Assembly: GCA_001662425.1 (NCBI GenBank)
Contig: BDDC01000080.1
Location: forward strand, 74,480-124,960
Direction of reading: 5' to 3'
DNA: 50,481 nucleotides
Source: Chlamydomonas sphaeroides
Lineage: Eukaryota > Chlorophyta > Chlorophyceae > Chlamydomonadales > Chlamydomonadaceae
Shown: positions 1-11,100 of the stretch, in pieces
Layout of the letters: each line of letters starts with the position of its first letter
Numbering within the stretch: the first letter of the stretch is position 1
Notes under the pieces: generated by a model
Databases searched by the model: none
Seen by the model: only the letters and a program-made list of their open reading frames with translations
Told to the model about the DNA's origin: nothing
Position numbers and translations under genes: made by a program

Positions 1-892
1 CGGCTCAAGGTTGTGACCGTCCTCTGCTAGGCGGAGAGAAGGACCGCCCATGACTGCTACCTAGCGTTGACGGTGCGCAGTAAGGTTACGCACCGGGGCT
101 CATAACCTATTAGGATTTGGGGTGCGAAACTGCGTGGTAACGCGTAGGATAGCAGAGAGGTTGAGAACTGATTGACACACAGCAAGCCGTTACAGGAAAG
201 GCAAGCGGACCCTTGAGGTCAGTGTAGAGTGTGTGTGTGTGCTAGGACGGCGGACTGGCGCTAAGGCTAGCCAAGCCTGCTTGACAGGCCACAGGCCACA
301 ACCGTACTAACAGGCGGCCTCACGGCTTGCTTAACCGATCATGGCCTGTCAGTCACCCGGTCGGGTTCACCTCTTAGGCTACGCCTAACTAACACCCTAC
401 CCGTCCCCGCGCCCCCTAGCACCATTGAACGGTAGGTGCGGGACTAGGTGTACAACCCAACCTACAATGCCGTACCGCTGTGCACACTGGCAGAATTGAA
501 GAGGCCTCACGCACACAAAATTCCTTCTTTGGCTTCGTTCTAGCTTATCATTACACAATGCACGTGCCGCCCAATGTAGCTAGAGTCCGTGCTGGACAGC
601 TGACTGCACACATTATGTTTGCACACGATGTGGGCCGCCAGCCCACGTCCCAGGACTGCACTCCCTCACCGTGTCACCCTGCCCATGCATTGCCGCCCAG
701 GAGCCTATCCCCTCCTTACACCTTGCTGGCCCCAGGCTTCTTGCCAGGACTTCGTGTGCATGACGCTGCTGGGGGGCGGGGATTACGGGGAAGGAGGAGG
801 GCACACAGTTGCGGGAATGTTGCAGCGCTCATACAATTGAGCCTCGAGCGGGCCAATGCTTGTCGCAATGACACCACAGGCGCGCATGGTGC
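1..892. other. Left-edge spacer, no gene seen
   Basis: No reading frame here has coding character or recognisable domains. The sequence has lower GC than the gene regions, a short TG run near 229-241 and a small inverted repeat around 75-101. It may be old repeat or transposon sequence, but no terminal repeat or enzyme fragment could be identified. Confidence 0.4.
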
Positions 893-1384
893 TTACTTGC
901 CGTACGTCTTGAGCACCGCATCCAGCTTTGCGTTAATCGCCTCATGCTGCTTGGCCAGCACCGCCTGCTGCTTGGCCATCAACTCCTGCTTGGCCATTAT
1001 CTCCTGCTGCTTGGCCATCACCTCCTGCTGCTTGGCTATCATCTCCTGCTGCTTGGCCGTCGCCTCCCGATGCTTGGCAATCATGTCCAGCTGCTTGGCC
1101 ACCATTGCGTCCAGCTTGACGTCCATTATCTGCCCCTGTATCGTCAGCTGCGCAACCGTAAGCGCCTGGCTGAGCAACACAAGGGCGGCGCTGATTTTAA
1201 CCGCGTCGGGCCATGTGGTGAAGACCTGTGACATCACAGGTATGTCTTCAACGGCAAACGAGCTGTAGCCACGCGCAAAGCGCGAAAACCGTCCCAGCAT
1301 TTTGGGCAAGTTGCGCGGCGCCTTAGCAGGAGACTGTTCTGTGGTGCAGTTAACCCAGGAAAACGGTTGTTGACTGGATGTCAT
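893..1384 (-). CDS. Small heptad-repeat coiled-coil protein, possibly mitochondrial
   Basis: Single-exon reading frame of 163 residues from the ATG at 1384; an ATG at 1300 gives 135 residues and is attractive because it begins MLGRFSRFARGYSSF, rich in Arg, Ser and aromatic residues and free of acids, as in mitochondrial presequences. A hydrophobic stretch follows (ISAALVLLSQALTVAQL), then about seven heptads of the type E-[MVIL]-[MI]-A-K-Q-Q running almost to the C-terminus (ending KTYGK). The heptads should form one continuous coiled coil and are encoded by 21-base DNA repeats. I do not recognise a family. The single exon and repeat-driven reading frame mean it could also be a fortuitous frame through a minisatellite, although the presequence-like start and hydrophobic segment argue for a real gene. 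Confidence 0.5.
   Translation of the reverse strand: MTSSQQPFSWVNCTTEQSPAKAPRNLPKMLGRFSRFARGYSSFAVEDIPVMSQVFTTWPDAVKISAALVLLSQALTVAQLTIQGQIMDVKLDAMVAKQLDMIAKHREATAKQQEMIAKQQEVMAKQQEIMAKQELMAKQQAVLAKQHEAINAKLDAVLKTYGK
930..1110. repeat. 21-base tandem repeat encoding heptads
   Basis: Diverged direct repeats built around CTCCTGCTGCTTGGCCATCA, about seven units, one with a three-base deletion. The unit of 21 keeps the minus-strand frame open and encodes one heptad per unit. Confidence 0.8.
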
Positions 1385-3673
1385 CCGCTTTGCAAGGAAG
1401 GTGCCCACCCTGGAGCGTCACTTGCTCCAGTTGAACGGGGTCATCATGCGCGCACCCAACCTGCGACAACGATCTCGCTGCGCACAGCTCCTTAACCGGT
1501 CGGTCCTCCTACGCTTTGCAATTCAGGCAATCCAGGCCGCTTTGCGCCCAAACATCGCTCCCGGCACCTCTGACAGCACCGCGACAACATAGCGTGACCA
1601 TCAGGCGCAAAAAGTGCAGGCGGCAAGGTTGGGGGGGGGCCTGCCGAGATTGTTGCAACTTCATCGCGGGGAGCCAAGAGGCTGCCAAGGTCCTCCCGCC
1701 AATGCATATGCCACAGTCTGGATGTAGGACACGATGGGGGCTGAGGCAGGAGGGAAACTGCCGAGGGCAAGGTGGTTGCTCTCGCCAATGCATGCATGCA
1801 TAACCGCACAACTCAGACCTTGCTCATTCCCCACTGGCGGGCGGGCGCCAACCGGCCGATGTTCGCGGTCGTTGTCGCGATGTTGCCGCTGGGCAGCGCT
1901 TATGTTGCTTGCGGCAGTATGCCGCGTTATGCCGCGCGCCTCCACGCTTCGCACCCGCTGGGTGGTGCTGTTGGTGATCCCGCCTTCCGCTACATACCGT
2001 GCTCTGCAGCGCCTCGCCCATGACCGCCTGGAAGTCCTTCTGCGCCTTGACATTGGCAGCCGAGCTAGCCTATGGCAGTGGGGGCGGGGCTAACGCAGGC
2101 TGGCGTTGGCAGACTTGCTGTTGCACCACTTGATATTAGTGCTCGTGCGCCTCGCTCTGCAGGACGTGCGTCGGCTCGTGCGGCCGCGCCACGGCCAGCT
2201 GCCCGGCGCGGCCCCCACCGGCCCCTTGTCCAGCCACCACGCCACGTGCGGCCGGGCCGCCATCTGGTTCCGCTGCCGCAGCTCCGTCTTGGGAACTGCG
2301 CGCATGCCCCACGCACTCCGCCTGGTCCAGGCTTATCAGGCAGGTAGCGGGACATCAGGCGCTGATGTGTGGGGTTCGACCGTGGGTTGGACCAGGGGGG
2401 GCATGGCCCCCCTGTGTTGGACACGGCCTCCCAGCACGGCGGCCAGTTAGCTCTGTCCCAAAAAGTAGAGATTCCTGGGCTAGGGCAGCCGGGAACTGGG
2501 AGGAGGGGGCGTGGCGAAGGGGCCTGGGCGTGGGCGCGTGATGGGGGGGAAGAAGATGTCAGCATGCAGGGAAGAGGTACCTCGGGTAAGAGTGTAGCAC
2601 AAGTGGCTAAGTGCAGCAGGAACAGACGGTGCGTTGGCAAAGAGAGCGTCGTGGGCCAGGCATGCCGCAGCGGCGGAGCCTGACGGAGGAGGGAACAGGT
2701 GCTTGGCACGGGCCTTTAGGGGAGGATCACGCATACCACGAATACCACAGATGCAACACGGGGCTGGTGGAAGTCACAAGACCTGTTCAGGCCTGCGGGC
2801 GAGGAGGCAGCGTGCGACTCCATGGCGATAGCACGACTGAGCACCCCAGGCAGAGCCGAACGCGCGCGCCTGGGCAGGCCTGGGCGGCTGCTGCGGCTGG
2901 CGACTGGCCGGCGAGTGCTCGCAGCCAGGGGAGAGAATAGCAAGGGTATCCCGTCCCCTGATCGGGTCGGCCTACTCCTTTCTTGCTCATGGTGGGATTG
3001 GGGGGAAGTTGGTCAGGGTTGGTCGCTGGTGTCCCCTAGCCTAGCCTCGCTGCACGAAGGGCAACAGGGGCGGGGCGGAGGGAGGCGAGAGGGTGAGGAT
3101 GGGCGGAGAGGAAAGCTGGGCGGAGCGTCTGGGCGGGCCCTGGACCAGCCTGGACGCGCACGGGGTGTGGGCTGTGGGGGGAGGGAAGGTGGGCGCGTGT
3201 GGCAGTTCGCATTCGCGAGGATGCCGTGACTGAGAACACGCTTAACGCGCCCAAGCGCCGAGCGGCTGCGTGTAGGCGGTAGAGGTCTTTGGCGCTGCTC
3301 TGGCCGCAGGCGGACCTGGCCTGCTGAATATTCCCATGCAATTATCGCAGTGTGAAGTGCCCGGGATATTTATCTCCCCAAATTATCTTTATGTCAGTTA
3401 AGGGCCCGTACGTGGTCTGACCATTGCGCTCCCAGACCAAGAACAGCGAAACATTGCAACACGAGCAGCGCCGCCGACTGCTGCACATAACGTCGGCCCT
3501 CTTTCGTGTGCGGTCATAAACGCCTAGCTTGCGGCTGCCTTACGCGCGTCGCTGCAGCCTCCGCGCCTGCGTTAAACACGTAGCGCATCGTTAACTCTCG
3601 GCCGCCAGCATCGCAGCGGCGCAGCCGAGCTCGCGCGCGGCCCCCATCCGCTTGCTCAGACGGACAGCCCATC
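1385..3673. other. Intergenic region, no gene recognised
   Basis: Several open frames exist on both strands but none has coding-like composition, a domain or a plausible splice pattern. It includes a G run at about 1629-1637, an ATGCATGCATGCATA stretch near 1789, and an AT-richer segment at about 3335-3410 that may be the promoter region of the following ankyrin gene. Confidence 0.4.
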
Positions 3674-4677
3674 ATGCCGTCGCTTCAGGACATGCCTGCT
3701 GGTGTGCAAGCCATCATCGTGGCGCGCTCCGGCTCGGCGAACATCACCTTGGCGTGCAAGTCGCTTGCGAGCGCGCATCGAGCCGTTTGCGCCCAGCCCG
3801 AGCTACTCGCGCGTTGGCTCTTTGCTAAACACGGTTCCGCACATGTCTTCTGCCACATTTATTGCATCCCGGTCCAAAAGCGCCTCGCGCTTGCCGGGGG
3901 GACAGACAAGCTACTTCGCGAGCTACTCCGATTGGGCGCGTCTCCCTGGTCGCAGGTGAGCATGCATGTCACATGTATACAACGCTCGCTAGACCGCAAC
4001 ACCGTGTCCTTATGTTAAAACCCCACCATCCGCTGAATCCGAATCTTTCGCAGGCGCGCTTCCTGCTCACGGCCGCAGCAAGCGCCAGCGACGCCCGCGT
4101 CGTCCGCACGCTGCTGGCCATTGGCGTCGACGCCTCGGCCGGCGGCGGCCGCGCGCTCGTCGCCGCATCCTCAGCCGGCGCGCTGCCCGTGATGGAGGCG
4201 CTGCTGGATGCCGGAGTGTCTGCGCGCGCCGAGAACGGCAGCCCCCTGCGCGCCGCCGCACGCGAGGGCCACCTGCCCGCCGCGCGGCTGCTGCTGCGCC
4301 GCGGCGCCGACCCGCGAGCCGGCGGCGGCGGCGCGCTGGCGGAGGCGTCGGGCCGCGGCCACCTCGCCGTCGTGCTGGAGCTGCTGGCGGCGGGCGCCGA
4401 CCCGCGAGCCGACGGCAGCCGCGCGCTGATCGAGGCGGCGGCGGCGGGCCACACAGCCTGCGTGCTCGCGCTGCTCATCGCCGGCGCGCAGCCGGCCGCG
4501 CGCAACGGCGCCGCCGCGCGGCAGGCGGCGGCGGCGGGCCACGCCGCGGTGCTGGAGCTCCTCACCTCGGGTGCGGCCGTGTTTGCAACGGCATGCGGCC
4601 TGGGCTCGGGCGCCGGAGGGCTGGGCCGCGCGGATGTGGGCGCCCGGCTGGCGGCGTGCTTTGGCGCTGTGCCGTAA
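3674..4677 (+). CDS. F-box-like / ankyrin repeat protein A
   Basis: Two exons, 3674-3955 and 4054-4677, joined in phase 0 by a GTGAGC...CAG intron; 301 residues. Residues 1-94 begin SLQDMPAGVQAIIVA and look like a degenerate F-box helix bundle; the same block occurs in protein B (31891-33605), where it reads LLDLPAALLQQILML. Residues 95 to about 265 are ankyrin repeats with typical signatures such as GHLPAARLLLRRGADPRA and GHLAVVLELLAAGADPRA. An F-box plus ankyrin layout suggests a substrate adaptor for an SCF-type ubiquitin ligase, but binding to Skp1 is inference. The ankyrin exon is almost identical in DNA to that of protein B while the first exon is not. The last 35 residues are unrelated to B. 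The start is the first ATG of the open frame. Confidence 0.8.
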
Positions 4678-7132
4678 GGACGGGGCCTGGGCTCGGGGGC
4701 CGGCCGGCCCATGCTGCGGTGCCTGGCCGCTTGGGCTGCGGTGCTGTCAGGTTTTGTGGCGGGGTTGATGGTGCGGTGCAGTACGAAGGCGATGGGGCCG
4801 CAGACGGGGCCCTGGCCTGAGGGCAGGCGTCGTAGGGCCCTAGTCAAGTGGGCAACACATGGGCCGCGTGGGTTCTGCGTATGAGTGATATGTGTTGAGA
4901 GCGGGCTGTGGATAGCGGGGGTTGGGGGGCAGGAGCAGGCAGCGAGTTTTGGGCGTCAAGGCTGCGTTTGCTGGGGTCGTAGCTGACCCGATGGTCGCAG
5001 TAGAGGCATTGGAGCTGGGTTCGGAGGCACTTGGGCTCGGGGCGCGGGGTCAGAAGAGCTGCCGTACGGTATGGTACGGTACGGTAGACGACGCGAGATG
5101 CGGCATCATATAAGCGTGTTTGCTGGCAACGGTGGGCGAGGGGTAGGCGACATGCTTCAGCTGGTTCCGCCGTTTGGTTTGCTGTCGGGTGCTGTGGGTC
5201 CCGCGTGGCGCAGCGTGGCTCGGCTGCGCCCCGGGTGCCCGGTCATGGTAGTCGCGATGCCAAGGGTTTTGACACGAAAGCACTGCTTTGCCTGCTGCTG
5301 ATGCCGTGCACACAGAGGTGGCTAGCGGCCCTCATCATTGCTGTCACGCGTCTGGTCTAGTTTTGGCCCGCCGTGGGCCGTTGGGTGTCGTTGCGCGCTG
5401 CTGCCGTGTCTGATTTGATTGGGCAACCCTGATGAGGTGAACGCGGCGCTGGCCTGCCGCAGCGCCGCGGCGCGTGAGATACGATGAGAGATCCAGAGTT
5501 TCCTGTGAGAGCGTGGGCGTGCCGGCGCCGGCCGACGCAGTACCGCCCGCACTTCCGTCTCGGGTAGTGGCGTGAGGCGGACGGTCTGAGATGGGGTGGG
5601 AGGCGGAGCGCGCGGCGGTGCCGGCCGCACTGCGCCGCATTTCAGCGCGCCGTGGGGCCGACCGCTGTCGGCGGCCCCGTCGCCGCGACTGCGCGCGGCG
5701 CAGACGTGAACCCTTCCGAGCGAATCCGAGCAAGAGAGAATCTGAAATGACAACGATGACCCCCGCGCGGCCGCGGCGCGCGCGGGCGGCCGCTATGCTT
5801 TCGTATGCCTGGGCTCGCTCGCCGAGAGGCCGTCGCAGTTGCGGCGCGGAGCAGTCCCTTGTGCGTCATCTGATGAGCGTTTCGCGGCTCAAGCCGTGTC
5901 AAGAAGTCGTGTGCCGTCGCCGGTGAGGGTGTGGTGGGATCGCGCTCCGGGCCCGCAGGCCCTGGCCGCAGCTCGGCGCGGTGTGTTGTGGCGGGTCGTG
6001 CGGCAGAGTACGGCAGGGTACGGCACCGCTGAAGCATGCCGCAACTGCGATCCACCGGCCGTGGCATGCCCCGGTTGGTTTGTGTGTGGCTGTCGGCCCG
6101 TACCCGTAGTTGAGCCATGTCGTTGTGTGTGTTCCAGTGTTAGGTTGTGTGCGTGACTTCGTTGTGGGGTTGCGGAGTGTGGGATTTCGTGTGGGGAAAT
6201 CTGTCTGGTAGCGCTACGTACGTGTGAGCTGCGCTGCGGGTGTGTGTGCTTTCCTTGATCCGGGCCCCCGAAGCAGAGGCTGCGGGTGCCGTTTGCGTTG
6301 TCGTGCGCGGGATTCCGTCGTGCACGCTTCTGTGCTCTGTGTCGCGTGTCTGCTCGGCTTTGGATGCAGCTCCCAACTATTTAATTACTTTCATGGCCTC
6401 GCGGCCGCTCCCTGCAGAGTTTGGAGACGTCGAGACGGAGACGGGTGTAGCGTCGTAGCAGCAAGCCGTGCTGCAGCACCGCATCGGTGCCGGTTGCGCG
6501 ATTGTGAGCGCCCTCCCCCCGAGGGGTGCGGCCGCGGATCTGTTCTGGTTAGGTATGAGTAGTCTGCTGTTGGTGGGTGGTGGCGGCGGCGGCGTGGGGC
6601 AGAGCGCCTGTCCTGGGCGGCGGCCGTCGCGCTACGCATGGGGGCGCCGGAGCTGCCCCCTTCGGAGGCGCCAGCACGACGCCGCAGCTAGCCCGGGGCC
6701 CGACCCGTCCCGCCCCGCCTCGATCTTTGCTTCGTACGCGTGCTGCGTAGCTGTAACACATGCCGCGCAACTGGCGCAAGCGCCCCCCGCCCCCGCCCCA
6801 TTCCAGCGACGCGGCCGCCTGCAGGCTCCGCTGTGCCTCAACCGCCCCGTCTCCAGGCTGCACGGCAGCAGTCAAGGCGCGCCCAGCTGCGCCACCCACC
6901 GTGGGTTGACCCCACCTCGGTTGACTTCCCGGCGGCAAGGCAAGGGGCGGCCACCCACCCCGGGTAACTTGGCAGCGGGCAAGATGCGAGCCCTATCAAA
7001 AAGCCGCGCCAGGCTGCGCCCGTCTTGGCTTTCACTCCATGACCAGCGCAGGGGCTTGAGTCGGGTACCGTCGGACAGCCTTCGTGTGGGGTCGGACTCG
7101 GGGACTGGTCCGCACTGGCGCCGGCGAGCAAG

Positions 7133-7200
7133 GCCAGCCGCATGCACCTCAGGGGGCTGCCAGCCGCATGCACCTCAGGGGGCTGCCAGCCGCACTTGCC
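7133..7200. repeat. 26-base tandem repeat, about 2.5 copies
   Basis: The unit starts GCCAGCCGCATGCACCTCAG; copies begin at 7133, 7159 and 7185 (partial), followed by a CCAGTG hexamer run to about 7220. Confidence 0.85.
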
Positions 7201-7535
7201 AGTGCCAGTGCCAGTGCCCGCCCCAGGCAGCCGGGGCTGGAAGCCTGGCCCGCCTGTGACCCGGCCCAGGCCGTTATGGCGGTGTCCTTCGGGGGTGCGT
7301 GCCACGGACACGGGCTGGTGGGCCCCGTGGAGTCGGCTGGTGCCGGCGGGCCTGACACCGTGGCGTGCCGTGCCGTCCGTTCTGCAGGTGCCGCCGGGCT
7401 ATGGGTTCGTGGCGCGATGGGCTTGCGGCGCGGTGGGGCCTGGGCCGGGGCCGGGTCTGCGAACTCGTGCTACTGAGCGAGCCCGGCAGCACGGCAGCAA
7501 GCAGGCACAGGCTGACGTGCGGAAGAGCTGCGGTG

Positions 7536-7605
7536 GCTGGGCGGGGACGTGGGGAGGTGGGAACGCAAGGAGGTGGGGAGGTGGGGACGCGGGGAGGTAG
7601 GGACG
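7536..7605 (+). repeat. G-rich tract with quadruplex potential
   Basis: Repeating GGGGAGGTGGGGACGC-like units give more than four runs of three or four G separated by short loops on the plus strand. Confidence 0.6.
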
Positions 7606-8191
7606 CGGGGCGTCCCACAAGCGGCCGGCGTGAGGGCCAGTAGGGCATGAGTCAGGCCGCCGGGGCTGCGCACAACCGTTGCCCGGCCCGGCCTGATGCT
7701 GCTGGCCGCAGCGCCGGTCACTTCCAAAAGGGTCACTCGCATGTGGCATCGCCCCTCTGCCTTTTCACTTCGAATCAGCATGGACGTCATTGGACGGCCC
7801 CGCTGCCTGCTACCAGCGACCCAGGCGCCTCCAGGTGCAGCCCCGGGGGCCTCTATGCGGCCCTCGCGCCGCCCGCAACCACGGATCGCGCCAAGGCAGC
7901 ACACGGGCGACTGACTGCCACGCTGGCCCTTCAGCAGAAAGAGCACGGGGGACGCCGCCGGCGGCCGCTGGCCGGCGGCCGCTGCGCCACCCGCCAGCTG
8001 CCGGCCGCCGTCCAACCCCGTGCCTCGCGGCACACCACGACATCAGCTGGACCAGCCGCGTCCACATCCAGGCACCGCCACTCGCAGCACTTGCGTCTCC
8101 GCCAGGAGCGCGCTGCCCTGGGCTGGGACCTGGGGGCATGGGGCTCCCATCGGCCTCGCCGCCGCCGCCGACCCTGCCGCGCAGCCGCCGC

Positions 8192-11100
8192 TCACAACTC
8201 GCCATCAGAGCCGCCGGCGGCCGGCTTGGCCGGCGACTCGCCCTCACCCCCGCCCTCCCCCTCGCCCTCCTCTTTCCCCGTGCTCCCTGCCCCGCCCTCT
8301 GCCGCAGCCGCCCCGCCGCCTGCCGCCGCCGACTCCTCCGCTTTCATAGGCGCTGGCGCCGGCGCCGCGGCGGTCTCCGCCTCCATCGCCTCCACCTCCG
8401 CCTCCGCCTCCGCCTCCGCCTCCGCCTCCGCCTCCGCCTCCGCCGGGCCGTCCGTCGTTACAACGTCGTCCGCCTCCGCCGCCTTTGGCTCTGCGCCCTC
8501 TGCGCCATCGCCGCCCTCCTCCGCGCGCTCCGCCTGCGCCTCGTCGTCCGCAGGGACGCACGATACGGTCTCGTGCCTCTCGGGCTGGGGCGGGGAAGGG
8601 AGGGGGGAGGGTGCAGAGGATTCGGAAGTCGAGACCCGGTGGCCTGTCGAAGCAAGGGTGCAGGGCGGGGTCGGCACGCGCGAAGGGGCCCGCAGCGCTG
8701 CGCGCGTGCCCCTGGGTGGCGGTGGTGCTTATGGGTTATGGGAGCTCCGACTCCGCCGCGGACTGCGGCAGCAGGTCGGGCCCCGGCACCCAGTCGCGTG
8801 ATAGCGCGCGCGGGCCAGACCCGCCTTGTCGCCATGGACGCGTGCGTGCACAGCAAGGTGGTATTACTGACAAGCAGAGGCACAGGTGGCACGCACACCC
8901 AACAAAAGATCATTATGAGGTCATCACAAGGTCATCACAAGGTCCTTACAAGGTCATCACAAGGTCATCACAAGGTCATGCTAGGGTCATCCTAGGGTCA
9001 TGCTAGGGTCATGCTAGGGTCATGCTAACGTCATGCTAGGGTCAGGCTAGGGTCATGCTAGGGTCATCACAAGGTCATCATCAGATCATCACAAGGTCAT
9101 GATAAGGCCATCATAAGGTCATCACATGGTCGTCAGCGGCACATCTGTGCAGCTCGTGCGCAGCGCTTGGTCGGCCGCCGCGCGCGCACCTGGGTGGCGA
9201 AGGAGGGGTGCTTGCACAGAAAGGGCGTGGTGACGACGAAGAGGTAGTTGCAGGTGGGGAACTCCTTGATGGACACAATGGCGTTGTCGGTGGTGCCGGG
9301 CAGGCAGGTGAAGCGCACCTGCGGGGCGGGGCGGGGTGGGGTTGGGGGTACCGGGGTTGAGGGTATCGGGGCAGGGGAGGTTGGCAAGGATGGCGGCAGG
9401 TAGGTGCAGGGTGCCGGCGGGTCAGGGCTGCAGCAGCGGCGGCCGTACGGCGGTGGACCTGGAGGAGGGCTCCTGGGGTACGCAGGGCACACGGGGCGCC
9501 GGAGCGTGCAAACCAAACAGGAACGGACGTGAGATATGCCGGGCAACGGGCACCAGGTGCCTGCCGCTGCGTCTGTCACGGCTGCCGCCCTCACAGGCTC
9601 GAGCGCATGCTGCTACGCATGCATGCTGCCGCGGCGCTGCATTCGGGGTGCGGTGCCGTGCGATGCCGTGCGGTGCCGTGCGGTGCGGTGGTATGGGGTT
9701 CGGTCCCTGCAGGCAACCCACCTCTGCCGAGCGCGGCTCGCCGGTCATCACGCAGCGCGCTCCCCCCGAGAAGCGGTGCGACACGTAGCGCGTGGGCACG
9801 GGGGTGGAGCTGGCGTCGGACTGGGGGCCGGGGAATGGAGGGGAATGGTAGGGGGAGGGCGTGTGTTCACAAATAGGATGGCGTGTGTTCAAGGTTAAAG
9901 TAGGCGGAACCCCATACGCGGCACAGCACACCCCGGGTAGAGAAGCGCGTCGGCCGTGCATAGAGAGAATGCGGCCAAATGTGTGTGTCTTAGTGTGCGA
10001 CACGTAGCGCGTGGAACCGGGGTGGACCTGGCGTCGGACTTGCGGCGAGAGAGGGGAGGGGAGGCGAAAAGGCAGGGGGAAGAGGGAGGGCGAGGGCGAA
10101 GCTTAGGAGGAAGGGGCGCACGCCGTCGGGTTCAGCGGCTCGGCATCCTCGGCACCGTTGGTATGGTGTCACGCGCTCTCCGCACCGCGCACCTTCGTGC
10201 TATCGTCCTGCAGCTCATCCCCTGTGTAGGTGCCGCAGCTAAAGTCCTCCGAGCGGCCGTTGGGCTCCTGCACGGCCTCGGGGGCGAGCGGGCGGAGGGC
10301 AGGGCAGGGTCGGAGGATCATACACACGCTCCTGGCGCATGCCTGTGGCCTGCGCAAGCACCCCATCCCGCGCGGCTGCTAGGTCGGTACCGGTGGTCGC
10401 TGACACTAAGTAGCACTTGGCCCTGGCGCGCACCGACCGCCGGGACAACTCGACTGTAACCCTCCGTCACACTAAGCACACCTGGTAAACGCAGTGGCAG
10501 TGTCATCGCGGGGCGCACCTGTCGGAACTGCCGCGTCTGCTTCTTGTAGCACATCTCGTACGTCCACAGCCTGAGGCCGAGCAAGCGTGAGGAGGTCAAA
10601 TAAGGTCGGCTGCAAGAGGGGTCATAGCTTGCCGGCCCCCAAAGGCGGCACAGCCAGCCGCCCGCGTGGTCTTGTCCGCGAAGAAACAGCCGCACATACA
10701 CGTTTGGTGCTGGGCGGTCTCAGTCGTATGGGTGTCGTGGCGGGCTGTCCCAGCTCACCCCTCTTGCCGGTAGAGGCATATGGAAGACAGCGCCTCCAGC
10801 AGCTCGAAGGGCGCCTTGGCGGCGGCCGCCTCATCCACCTGTCGCGGGAGGCACGGAAGGGGCCGGGAAGGGCTCGGGCAGCGAGGGGCCGTGAGGGCAG
10901 GGGACAGGCAGGCCCAGGGCACCTGGCGAGGCGAGCGCCCAAGCACCACGTAAGGAGGGGCCCTAGAGCGAGCCTTTAGCGAGGCTCCGGTGAGCCCACT
11001 GGGCGCCGACAAGGCCTGGTCCAGACCGCATAACGACGCGACGGCGGCTTGGTAGGGGCGCCGTCGGGGACCGGGGGGCCGGGGGACCGGGGGACGGCGT

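Larger units (their letters stand above)
4678..8191. other. Long intergenic region, no gene recognised
   Basis: About 3.5 kb between the convergent ends of ankyrin protein A and OS-9. No domain or splice-supported frame was found on either strand. It contains a TACGGTA-rich palindromic patch at 5061-5091, an AT-rich patch at about 6376-6390, a 26-base tandem repeat at 7133-7200 and a G-rich tract at 7536-7605. Parts must be 3' UTR of the two flanking genes. Confidence 0.4.

Noticed and set aside
8905..9129. CRISPR-like or telomere-like array
   Set aside because: Units are only 11 bases with no spacers, and the TAGGGTCATGC form is not a TTTAGGG-type telomere repeat. It sits inside an intron.
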